IMG/VR virus record: IMGVR_UViG_3300045902_000378
Span: 1-24,957 of that record
DNA length: 24,957 nucleotides
Strand: one strand, 5' to 3'
DNA from: a virus
A program made the position numbers and the translations under genes. This document shows, in pieces, positions 14,926-21,603 of this stretch (position 1 is its first letter; each line of letters starts with the position of its first letter). The notes below the pieces were generated by a model. It ran no database searches, was not told the DNA's origin, and saw only the letters and a list, made by a program, of their open reading frames with translations.

Positions 14926-14962
14926 GGCGACTTCGAGGCTCGGACGTTGGAAGGACCGTGTG

Positions 14963-15736
14963 ATGCCAATCTGCGCGACACCGAAGATCGACCGTGAGTT
15001 TGCCGACCTCTGCCCGCCGCTCACACCCGAAGAGCGCAGCTTGCTCGAAGCCAGTATTGAGGCCGACGGCTGCCGCGATGCCCTCGTGGTGTGGAAGGAA
15101 AACGGGCTGCTGCTAGATGGGCATAATCGCATCGAGATTTGCGGCGTGCTCGGCAAGAGTTACCGGACTAAGGAATTGAGCCTGCCCGATCGCGCGGCCG
15201 CAGTCGAATGGATCATCGCCAACCAGCTTGGCCGCCGAAACGTGAGCGACGAACAAAAGTCCTACCTCCGCGGCAAGCGGTATCAGCATGAGAAGCGGAA
15301 GGACGGCGCACGAGGCCCGTCTAAAAAGCCGGGGCAAAATGTCCCAGCTTCAGACCGCACGTCTGCCAAGATCGCCGCCGAGACGCACGTCGATGAGAAA
15401 ACGATCCGCCGAGACGCCGAGTTTGCCACGGCCGTCGATCGCCTCGCCGAAGTCTGCGGCAAAGAGGCTAAGGCCGCGATCCTTTCCGGCGAGTCGCCGC
15501 TGACCAAAAAGGCGGTGGTGGAAATGGCCGAGCTTCCAGCACGCGAGGCCAAGCGAGCGTTCAAGGAAGCGGTCAACGGCGAGCAGAAACGAGCCGACCC
15601 GCCCAAGTTCGACCTGGAAACATCGCTGGGCAAGATCTGCGATTCCGTGCGGCGACTCAAGGAGTTGGCCCCCAAGGGAGTCTGGCCGTTCATCGCCAGC
15701 GACTTGCATGGCCTTGCGGCGGAGTTTGAGTCATGA
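14963..15736 (+). CDS. ParB-like nuclease/DNA-binding protein, 257 aa
   Basis: The start at ATG 14963 has a GGAAGG 8 bases upstream; a GTG directly before it is an alternative. Residues about 1-90 form a ParB/Srx-type N domain with the hallmark LLLDGHNRIEICGVLGK and IIANQLGRRN motifs. A helical HTH region follows (about 105-150, TSAKIAAETHVDEKTIRRD), then a helical C-terminal part. ParB N domains bind and hydrolyse CTP or, in some stand-alone forms, act as nucleases. The stop overlaps the GHKL ATPase start (ATGA), so the two proteins are made together and probably cooperate. No ParA is present nearby. Confidence 0.85.
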   Translation: MPICATPKIDREFADLCPPLTPEERSLLEASIEADGCRDALVVWKENGLLLDGHNRIEICGVLGKSYRTKELSLPDRAAAVEWIIANQLGRRNVSDEQKSYLRGKRYQHEKRKDGARGPSKKPGQNVPASDRTSAKIAAETHVDEKTIRRDAEFATAVDRLAEVCGKEAKAAILSGESPLTKKAVVEMAELPAREAKRAFKEAVNGEQKRADPPKFDLETSLGKICDSVRRLKELAPKGVWPFIASDLHGLAAEFES

Positions 15737-17238
15737 GCCAAGAGTGGACCAGCCAAGAGCGCGACATGACGCCCGTAACCTCCTTTTTGGAGAGCGAGCG
15801 GAATTCGCGGTTGGGTTGGAAAAAAGCCGTCGCCGAACTGGTGGATAACAGCTTTGATGCTTCCGCCAATCAGGTCACGCTCGACTTCGCCGCAAAACTG
15901 TTTTCAATCACGGACGATGGCCGCGGCGTTCGCGACCTGCAAGCGATCCTGCGAATGGGCGACCATCGGCGGCAGCGAAAGGATACGCTCGGCCGCTACG
16001 GAGTCGGCGCCAAGCAGGCGTTTCTCTGGGCCTGGGGCGAGACGCTCATTGCCACCAACTACGACGACAGTATTTGTCGTGCGCACGTGAAATGGGCCGA
16101 AGTCGAGCGCGACGGAAAGTGGCGATTCACCGAGCAGCGCTGCGAGGCCACGCCCGAGACGTGCGCGGCGTGCGGCATATCGGTCGGTCATGGCACGAAG
16201 ATTACACTCCGCAATCACGAGCAAAAACTGCCCGCAGTCGATGACCTTGTAGAGTACCTGAGTTATCAGTTCTCCCCGGCAATTTCTCAAGGGCGGCAAA
16301 TCCTCATCAACTTCAAGACGAAGCGGATTGTCGTGCCGGAGTTTCGGAAACCGGCCTTAGAGTTTCCGATTGACCGCCTATTGGAAGTCGAGGGGCGGCA
16401 ACTTCGCGTGTGGGCTGGCGTCGTACCCTCTGGCCAGCCGAATCCAAAGCCGGGCTTCACGATCGTCCATCGTCACCGAGTTATTCGCGCCGGTGTTGCT
16501 GACGGATGCGGCGAGAACTTCTCGGACCGTTTCTTTGGCTGGGTCGAATTGATCGGCGACGGCTGGAAGCTGGCCGTGAATAAAGACGCGATCCATGAAA
16601 CACAAGAGGACAGCCTGTATGCGGCACTCGAAGAGTGCTGCCGCGAGCAACTAAACCGAGCAACGCTTGAATCGCGAGACGTGGCGCTGTCGGGATTGGA
16701 AGCCAGCGTTTCCAAGGCCGTGACCGACTCGCTCTGCGAACAGAAGAAAAAACGCGCCAAACGCGACAGGACAAACAAAACGAAAAGCGGCACCGTGGCA
16801 TCGCAGGACACTGACCGCGAGCATCGCGCGGCGACCGCGGTTCAGGACGGCGAGAAATCCATGCTGGGTCCGTGTCCTGACAAGATCGGCGGGGCCGTCC
16901 GCAAGATCGGCGACAAGGTAACGGTGCGATTCAGCGACTCTGGGACGGGCGAGTTGGCTGGCCGTGTAGATGCAAACGGCAAAGCGGTGGTCGTGACCCT
17001 GTACCTCACGCATCCGGCGGTGACGTTTGCCGTGAACACGAGCGGGACAGAGTTTCTATCGCTGCTGACGGCCAGCCTTGTAGCGATGTACGCGATGACT
17101 ACTGACGCGAAAACCGGCCAGCGATTGCTGCCACTACCCGTCGAGGACCGTGGCATGACGGAACGTTTGTGGATTGCCCTGTCGGCCCTGACCAGTGGCA
17201 TCGCACCGAAGGTCGAAGTGGAGAGCGGAGTTACTTGA
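15733..17238 (+). CDS. GHKL (HSP90/MORC-like) ATPase, 501 aa
   Basis: The N-terminal half carries the Bergerat ATP-binding motifs: ELVDNSFDAS (N box, about residues 35-44), ITDDGRGV (G1, about 58-65), GRYGVGAKQA (G2, about 86-95) and GHGTKITL (about 153-160). The central region is transducer-like. A Lys/Arg/Thr-rich linker at about 335-355 leads to a C-terminal domain of unknown type. This resembles DNA-acting GHKL proteins (MORC, MutL, gyrase B) more than a histidine kinase, as no phospho-His domain is present. It overlaps the ParB-like gene by 4 bases. A joint role in DNA segregation, loading or defence is inferred. Confidence 0.85.
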   Translation: MSQEWTSQERDMTPVTSFLESERNSRLGWKKAVAELVDNSFDASANQVTLDFAAKLFSITDDGRGVRDLQAILRMGDHRRQRKDTLGRYGVGAKQAFLWAWGETLIATNYDDSICRAHVKWAEVERDGKWRFTEQRCEATPETCAACGISVGHGTKITLRNHEQKLPAVDDLVEYLSYQFSPAISQGRQILINFKTKRIVVPEFRKPALEFPIDRLLEVEGRQLRVWAGVVPSGQPNPKPGFTIVHRHRVIRAGVADGCGENFSDRFFGWVELIGDGWKLAVNKDAIHETQEDSLYAALEECCREQLNRATLESRDVALSGLEASVSKAVTDSLCEQKKKRAKRDRTNKTKSGTVASQDTDREHRAATAVQDGEKSMLGPCPDKIGGAVRKIGDKVTVRFSDSGTGELAGRVDANGKAVVVTLYLTHPAVTFAVNTSGTEFLSLLTASLVAMYAMTTDAKTGQRLLPLPVEDRGMTERLWIALSALTSGIAPKVEVESGVT

Positions 17239-17254
17239 ACCACTTAGCCGGCTT

Positions 17255-17276
17255 GCCCCGCGATTCCTGGCGGGGC
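17255..17276 (+). terminator. GC hairpin after the GHKL gene
   Basis: A perfect 7-bp stem GCCCCGC/GCGGGGC with an 8-base loop lies 17 bases after the GHKL stop. There is no T run after it, so if it terminates transcription it is not a standard intrinsic terminator; a partial attenuator or 3'-end protector is equally possible. Confidence 0.3.
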
Positions 17277-17335
17277 TGTAGATCGCTCACGGGGACAAGA
17301 GCGAGGTCGGCTGATTTACGAGGGAGTGACATGCG

Positions 17336-17434
17336 ATGACCACGAACACCCGCAACGAACTGCTGGCCCTGCTGGACTGGTGGCCTGCCATGGTGCTGCT
17401 GGCGGTCGCGGTGTGGGCGGCGTGGTGGAGGTGA
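17336..17434 (+). CDS. 32-aa micro-membrane protein
   Basis: A short frame preceded by AGGGAG (17321-17326). The product starts MTTNTRNELLALLDWWPAMV and continues as one Ala/Val/Leu/Trp-rich hydrophobic helix ending WWR. The single membrane span with charged ends and a good ribosome binding site suggest a real gene, similar in kind to the 26-aa frame at 17900. The function is unknown. Confidence 0.45.
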   Translation: MTTNTRNELLALLDWWPAMVLLAVAVWAAWWR

Positions 17435-17473
17435 CGAGACTTAGCAGAGGCCGTCCGCTCGTTGCGGCTGGCA

Positions 17474-17525
17474 ACCGATTCCGCTGCTGAGTCCTTGGCT
17501 TGTAGGGGCTGGGAGCGGAATTGGT
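17474..17525 (+). ncRNA. Long hairpin directly upstream of the tRNA
   Basis: A 12-bp stem (17474-17485 with 17514-17525, one G-T pair) encloses a 28-base loop that can itself form a short 5-bp stem (AGTCC/GGGCT, with one G-T pair). It ends two bases before the tRNA. It may mark a processing site or an attenuator, or be part of a larger RNA. Confidence 0.4.
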
Positions 17526-17527
17526 GA

Positions 17528-17601
17528 TGCGGGGTGGAGTAATCGCGTAACTCGCCGGGCTCATAACCCGGAGACTGCCGGTTCGAGTCCGGCCCCCGCG
17601 A
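17528..17601 (+). tRNA. tRNA-Met(CAT), initiator-type
   Basis: A 74-nt cloverleaf. The acceptor is TGCGGGG/CCCCGCG, giving a U1.G72 non-Watson-Crick end, with discriminator A. The D stem is GAGT/ACTC, the anticodon stem CCGGG/CCCGG with loop CTCATAA (anticodon 17562-17564), the variable loop AGACT, and the T arm GCCGG-TTCGAGT-CCGGC. CCA is not encoded. Three bacterial initiator hallmarks are present: an unstable 1-72 pair, A11:U24 in the D stem, and the GGG:CCC run in the anticodon stem. The D loop (AATCGCGTA) lacks the usual GG, having C where G18 is expected, so activity may be reduced. Confidence 0.85.
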
Positions 17602-17649
17602 GTGGAACTCATGGAGTAGGAAGCCGGCACGACGCCGGGCCGAAGGGAC

Positions 17650-17693
17650 ATCGGAACCGCCGCGGCGCTCGGAGCAAAGCGGCGCGGTTCCGA
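17650..17693 (+). promoter_or_regulatory. GGA-bearing leader hairpin before csrA
   Basis: GGAACCG (17653-17659) pairs with CGGTTCC (17686-17692), with further pairing of CCGC and GCGG inside. The loop contains CTCGGAGC. A GGA in a hairpin loop plus the GGA in the Shine-Dalgarno is the usual two-site layout for CsrA binding. Positions are approximate and the binding role is inference. Confidence 0.35.
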
Positions 17694-17713
17694 CCAATCA
17701 GGAGGACGAACTG

Positions 17714-17896
17714 ATGTTGGTGCTCAGCAGGAAGCCGCGTGAGTCGATTCGGATCGAGACCGGGCGCGAGACGATCGTGGTCCACGTCAACCAGATCGCG
17801 GGCAGCCGAGCCGTCGTGGGCGTCGAGGCGCCGCAGCACGTGCGGATTGTCCGCAGCGAGATCGAGGACGAAGAGCAGGGCTCGCCCGTGGGCTGA
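17714..17896 (+). CDS. csrA: Phage-encoded CsrA/RsmA RNA-binding regulator, 60 aa
   Basis: It opens MLVLSRKPRESIRIE, the signature start of CsrA, and continues with the expected five-strand pattern (IVVHVNQIAGSRAVVGVEAP, HVRIVRSEIED). The conserved Leu4, Ser5, Arg6 and the VxIVRxE segment near the C terminus match the RNA-contact surface of the family. CsrA dimers bind GGA in hairpin loops and control translation or stability of host mRNAs. An AGGAGGA Shine-Dalgarno (17700-17706) lies 7 bases upstream and itself contains GGA. A GC hairpin with GGA in its loop precedes it, so self-repression is plausible. Confidence 0.9.
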   Translation: MLVLSRKPRESIRIETGRETIVVHVNQIAGSRAVVGVEAPQHVRIVRSEIEDEEQGSPVG

Positions 17897-17899
17897 ATC

Positions 17900-17980
17900 A
17901 TGTTGTTCAAAACCATTTGTGCCGCCGCGCTGCTGGTGGCCTGCCTCTGGCTGGCGGGCCTGGCGGAGCGGTGGAAGTAA
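17900..17980 (+). CDS. 26-aa micro-membrane protein
   Basis: It starts 4 bases after the csrA stop, reads MLFKTICAAALLVACLWLAG and ends LAERWK. There is one hydrophobic span with a positive N side. The stop abuts the GGAGGG ribosome binding site of the next gene. It is probably translated with csrA; its function is unknown. It resembles the 32-aa frame upstream only in general design. Confidence 0.4.
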   Translation: MLFKTICAAALLVACLWLAGLAERWK

Positions 17981-17993
17981 GGAGGGATTCTGG

Positions 17994-18716
17994 ATGCCAC
18001 GCTATGAAAAAGCGCCCGCCGCAGTCGGGCAGATCGTCGAGCGGATGATGGATCGCTATCACCCGCAACTCCGTGATGCCAAGGTCACGATCGAATGCCT
18101 GCTGGCGTTCCCCACCACGGACAAAAACGGCGACAGTTCGGGGCCGGCACTGAAGCACGCCGGTTATCCCGTCGCGGCGCTGGTCAAGATCATCGGCCTG
18201 AAGGAACGCACCGCTGGACGCAGCGATGTCGAGATCGTCATCGACGGCGAGAAGTGGGACGAGCGGAGCGAGTTGGAGCGCGACGCCCTGATCGATCACG
18301 AGCTTGAGCATCTGGAACTCAAGACCGATAAGGACGGCGCCTTGGTGCGCGACGACCTGGAGCGGCCGCGGCTGAAGATCAGGAAGCACGACGTGCAAGT
18401 CGGCTGGTTCGACGCGATCGTGCGGCGCCACGGCCGGGCGTCTTACGAGTTCCAGCAGTGGGAAGAGATCAAGGCGGTCAACTACCAACAGCGGTGGCTG
18501 CCGTATTTGGACGAGCCGGATCAGACGCCGGTTAAGGCGGAACCGATTCTCGAAGCCAAACCAGTGAGCGTCGGGCCGAGCGAGCACGACGATCTCAAGA
18601 TCGAAATCGAGACCGGTGGCCAGAAGGCCAAGACGACGCTCGGTGGCCTACGGAAAGCTGCTGGCCGGGCACTGAAAGAAGCCCGTGGCCGCAAGGCCGC
18701 GATGGCCGGCGCGTGA
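17994..18716 (+). CDS. Putative phage metallopeptidase, 240 aa
   Basis: The ATG at 17994 follows GGAGGG (17981-17986). Residues about 1-150 match the 'putative phage metallopeptidase' type: a beta-sheet region with KVTIECLLAFP, then LIDHELEHLEL, a HExxH-like zinc site (His-Glu-Leu-Glu-His, about residues 99-103). Acidic residues and HDVQVGWFDAIVRRHG follow. The C-terminal 70 residues are charged and low-complexity. A role against a host or phage protein is assumed; the substrate is unknown. Confidence 0.75.
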   Translation: MPRYEKAPAAVGQIVERMMDRYHPQLRDAKVTIECLLAFPTTDKNGDSSGPALKHAGYPVAALVKIIGLKERTAGRSDVEIVIDGEKWDERSELERDALIDHELEHLELKTDKDGALVRDDLERPRLKIRKHDVQVGWFDAIVRRHGRASYEFQQWEEIKAVNYQQRWLPYLDEPDQTPVKAEPILEAKPVSVGPSEHDDLKIEIETGGQKAKTTLGGLRKAAGRALKEARGRKAAMAGA

Positions 18717-18730
18717 GGAACATCAGACCA

Positions 18731-18961
18731 ATGCCCACAACCACTCTCACCCCGCGCCAAGCCGAAGTCCTGGCCGCGATCAAGCGGTTCCAGGACGAGC
18801 ATGGCTACTGTCCGACGATCCGCGAGTTGGGCGAACTGCTCACGATCACGTCGTCAAACGGAGTCGCCAGTCACCTGCGAGCGCTGGAGAAAAAGGGCGC
18901 GCTGCGGCGGGTAGTTGTCAACGGCCGCAAGGTGGCGCGGGCGTGGAGCGTAGTGGACTGA
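18731..18961 (+). CDS. LexA-type winged-helix DNA-binding protein without protease, 76 aa
   Basis: The ATG at 18731 is preferred. Residues 5-70 match the LexA N-terminal DNA-binding domain: LTPRQAEVLAAIKRF, GYCPTIRELGELL, SSNGVASHLRALEKKGALRR. The protein ends just after the domain, so the S24 self-cleaving protease of LexA is absent. It would bind DNA without direct RecA-triggered inactivation. It may compete with host LexA at SOS boxes or act as a phage operon repressor. It is co-oriented with the early operon. Confidence 0.85.
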   Translation: MPTTTLTPRQAEVLAAIKRFQDEHGYCPTIRELGELLTITSSNGVASHLRALEKKGALRRVVVNGRKVARAWSVVD

Positions 18962-18972
18962 GAGAGCGCACG

Positions 18973-19000
18973 AAAAAGCCCGCGTCTGATACACGCGGGC
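18973..19000 (-). terminator. Intrinsic-type hairpin, terminator-like on the minus strand
   Basis: A perfect 8-bp stem GCCCGCGT/ACGCGGGC with a 7-base loop (18978-19000). It is preceded on the plus strand by AAAAA (18973-18977), which becomes TTTTT after the stem on the minus strand. Leftward transcripts would terminate here. On the plus strand it has no T run and may only be a leader structure. Confidence 0.5.
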
Positions 19001-19037
19001 CAAGTCAACCCAAGCCTCAAAGAAAGGATCAACCGCA

Positions 19038-19373
19038 ATGGAATCTACCGCAACAATGCCTGAGAAGCAATCCGATTTCGCCACCGAGGCCCGCCAGCGG
19101 CGCGCCCATAACCTGCGGCGCTGCCTGGATTGGATTTCCGAGCACGACGCTTGGGAGGACGTGCGCGATATCTATGTGCCGCTCTGGTCTGGGCGGGCCG
19201 CGATCGGATTCGACAGCCACGCTGCTCTCCGCCAGCATTTAGCGGGCCATGTCGCGATTCAATCGCGCGGCCCGCAAGGCGGTTCGTTCCTCGAAGTCGA
19301 GTGCGACGGCATCAAGTTCTGGGCCGTTGAAATCCAGGAGTCGCGGCCGGAGCCGCGGGAGGTCGTGCTGTGA
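19038..19373 (+). CDS. Hypothetical early protein, 111 aa
   Basis: Preceded by AAAGAAAGGA (19020-19029). It has an N-terminal charged helix (ATEARQRRAHNLRRCLDWI), then a beta-rich part (VRDIYVPLWSGRAAIGFDS, FLEVECDGIKFWAVEI). No motif is recognised. Its stop overlaps the GTG start of the next gene (GTGA), placing it in the same translation unit as the recombination genes. Confidence 0.7.
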   Translation: MESTATMPEKQSDFATEARQRRAHNLRRCLDWISEHDAWEDVRDIYVPLWSGRAAIGFDSHAALRQHLAGHVAIQSRGPQGGSFLEVECDGIKFWAVEIQESRPEPREVVL

Positions 19374-19696
19374 GCGCCGCCACCAACGAGCGCGGTGTGT
19401 TCCTCGCCTCGCTGCCTCTTAAGGCGTTTTACTGCGGCAGCGAGGTCAGCTATCTCGTCGCCGAACTGGCCGAACTGGCTGGAGTTTCACCGCACGACGT
19501 GCTCGACAAGACGGCCAGCGTGGCGGAGCGGTGGGAAACCGACGGGCAAGACTGGGACACGCTGGCCGATGTGCTGGCTTGGCTGCGCGAGCCGGCGCAT
19601 GGGCGGCACGCTGACGAGATTGAGATCGTGCTGCGGCGCGAGGGCCACCAAGAGCGGATGGTTGCTGCGCTGGGGATCAAGGAGGCACGCTCATGA
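19370..19696 (+). CDS. Hypothetical early protein, 108 aa
   Basis: The GTG start overlaps the previous stop by 4 bases, and its own stop overlaps the nuclease ATG by 4 bases. It is mostly helical and acidic (VSYLVAELAELAGVSPHDVLDKTASVAERW). No recognisable domain is present. The tight coupling on both sides suggests a small accessory to the recombination module, for example a nuclease modulator, but that is only context. Confidence 0.7.
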   Translation: MSAATNERGVFLASLPLKAFYCGSEVSYLVAELAELAGVSPHDVLDKTASVAERWETDGQDWDTLADVLAWLREPAHGRHADEIEIVLRREGHQERMVAALGIKEARS

Positions 19697-20547
19697 TTGA
19701 ACTCGCTGTACCACGGTCGATTTCGATGATCCCCGGCACGGACTACTTCGCCGATCACTCGGCTGTGTCGCAGTCGATGCTCAAGGTGTTCGCGCGCCGC
19801 CGACGGCTCTACGAAGCGTATTACGTGACACACAGCCTGCCCGAGCCTTCCGAAACCGACCCGATGCGGAAGGGGACGGCGGTGCATACGGCGCTCTTAG
19901 AGCCGGAGCGTTTTGACGATTTGCTCGTTACGTTCCCGCCGGAAATTCTGGCCAAGAACGGGGCGGTGTCCACGGCCGAAGCGAAGGCGTTTCGCGAGCG
20001 GCATGAATCGGCCGGCAAGGTTGTGCTCAAGGAAGCCGACGCGGCCAATGTGCGGGCGATGGCGGAATCGGTGCGGCGGGTGTGCGGTCGCTGGCTGGAC
20101 CTGCCGGCCATCAAGGAGCGCGCGATCTACTGGACCGACGACGTAACCGGCCTGCGGCTCAAGATGCGGCTCGACTGGTTGATCCGCCGACAGACCGCGA
20201 TCGTGTTCGATCTAAAGACGACAGGCGACGCTAGTCCGGCTGCGTTTCGCAAACGGATCGAACAGAACGGCTACTGGATGCAGGATGCCCACTACCGCGA
20301 AGGCATCAAGCGCGAACTCGGCGCCGAGAAGGTCGAGTTCTATTTCATCGCCGTAGAGGACGAAGAGCCGCACGCTTGCGCGATCTACTCGCTTGACCCA
20401 GCCGCGCGAGCGCAAGCGGCGATTCGCCGGCGTTCCCTGCTGAATGAGCTGCACGTGTGCCTGCAAACCGGCGACTTCTCGGAGCGGTGGGAAAGCGAGA
20501 TCACGCCACTGCCGCTCCGCGACTTCTGCTTCACGTCCGACCTGTAA
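19693..20547 (+). CDS. RecE-like PD-(D/E)XK exonuclease, 284 aa
   Basis: Visible features are GTAVHTALLEPERF (about residues 60-73, the conserved His of this group), IVFDLKTTGDAS (about 174-185, the D...DxK metal site), and YWMQDAHYREGI (about 196-207), containing the Q-x-x-x-Y motif of RecB/lambda-exonuclease enzymes. Length fits the putative exodeoxyribonuclease VIII/DUF3799 family. It would chew one DNA strand 5' to 3', giving single strands for the RecT annealing protein coded next. The ATGA overlap with the gene before and a 21-base gap to recT indicate co-expression. Confidence 0.87.
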   Translation: MIELAVPRSISMIPGTDYFADHSAVSQSMLKVFARRRRLYEAYYVTHSLPEPSETDPMRKGTAVHTALLEPERFDDLLVTFPPEILAKNGAVSTAEAKAFRERHESAGKVVLKEADAANVRAMAESVRRVCGRWLDLPAIKERAIYWTDDVTGLRLKMRLDWLIRRQTAIVFDLKTTGDASPAAFRKRIEQNGYWMQDAHYREGIKRELGAEKVEFYFIAVEDEEPHACAIYSLDPAARAQAAIRRRSLLNELHVCLQTGDFSERWESEITPLPLRDFCFTSDL

Positions 20548-20568
20548 ACACCGGGAGATTCATGAGCC

Positions 20569-21603
20569 ATGTCATCAGCCCTTGCCAATCCACAAAACCG
20601 GATTGCGGACTATTGCAACAAGATTGCCGCCGCCAATCCTTCCGAGGCGGTCCAAATAGCCCTGGCTGAAGCCGAACGGGCCAAGGCTGTCGCCGAACAG
20701 GCGCAAGCGGAATATCGCGCAATGGCCGAAGTCGAGTTTGACGCCAAGGGTCGGATCGTTAAGGCGAACCTCGCGGGTCTGTATCGACTGGCACAAGCCT
20801 ACAGTGGCAGCCAGATCGTACCCGAACAATACCGCGGCAAGCCGAGCGATTGCTTTATCGCCTGCCAGATGGCGTTCCGCTTGGGCGTTGATCCGCTGGC
20901 CTACATGCAGGCCAGCTACATCGTTCACGGCAAGCCGGGCATCGAAGCGAAGTTGGCCGTCGCGATGCTCAACACGTCAGGCCGGATCAAGGGCCGGATC
21001 AGCTACAAGCTCGAAGGCACGATCAAGGACAAGACGCGGGCCTGCACCGCTTCAGCGATCGACGCCGAGACCGGCGAAGTGGTGAGCGCGACAGTGGATT
21101 GGGCGATGGTCGAAGCCGAAGGCTGGGCCAGTAAATCCGGCAGCAAGTGGAAGACGATGCCTGACGTGATGTTCCACTATCGCTCAGCCGTATTCCTGAT
21201 CCGTCTTTACTACCCCGAAGTTCTCATGGGAATGCAGACGCGCGACGAGCTTGAAGACATGGGCGAGGCCGCGCCGCCAGCCCGGAACCTCGCCGAACTC
21301 ACCGCCCGCATTGAAGGGCCGCAGGCCGGCAACGGACAACATGCCGAGCCAGAGGACGTGATTGACGGGAATGCCGATACCCACGACCGCCCCCAAACCT
21401 CCGACGCCCCCAACCACGACCTGGTGGACGGCGTGGAGATGGACCTCGCCGAAGCCACTACCGTCGGCAACTGTGAGGACGCAAAGTCAAAGTGGCTCAA
21501 GCACGCCAAGACGCCGGCGGATGAAACGATGGTCCGCGGCAAGTGTGATGCCAAGGCGAATGAGATTCGGGCGGCGCGCGGGGAGCGATCGAACAAGGGC
21601 TGA
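20569..21603 (+). CDS. recT: RecT family single-strand annealing protein, 344 aa
   Basis: Residues about 10-230 match RecT: CQMAFRLGVDPLAYMQASYI, VHGKPGIEAKLAVAMLN, MPDVMFHYRSAVFLIRLYYPEVLMG. An N-terminal helical Ala/Glu-rich region precedes it. The acidic, Pro-rich C-terminal part (about 235-340) is a flexible tail of the type that binds SSB in some members. RecT anneals strands exposed by the RecE-like nuclease coded directly upstream and supports phage recombination or replication. The gene is followed by the longest gene-free stretch of the early operon. Confidence 0.9.
   Translation: MSSALANPQNRIADYCNKIAAANPSEAVQIALAEAERAKAVAEQAQAEYRAMAEVEFDAKGRIVKANLAGLYRLAQAYSGSQIVPEQYRGKPSDCFIACQMAFRLGVDPLAYMQASYIVHGKPGIEAKLAVAMLNTSGRIKGRISYKLEGTIKDKTRACTASAIDAETGEVVSATVDWAMVEAEGWASKSGSKWKTMPDVMFHYRSAVFLIRLYYPEVLMGMQTRDELEDMGEAAPPARNLAELTARIEGPQAGNGQHAEPEDVIDGNADTHDRPQTSDAPNHDLVDGVEMDLAEATTVGNCEDAKSKWLKHAKTPADETMVRGKCDAKANEIRAARGERSNKG

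Noticed and set aside
17287-17697. 136-aa minus-strand frame
   Set aside because: It reads antisense through the tRNA-Met gene and its hairpin (GPDSNRQSPGYEPGEL is the typical antisense-tRNA peptide).
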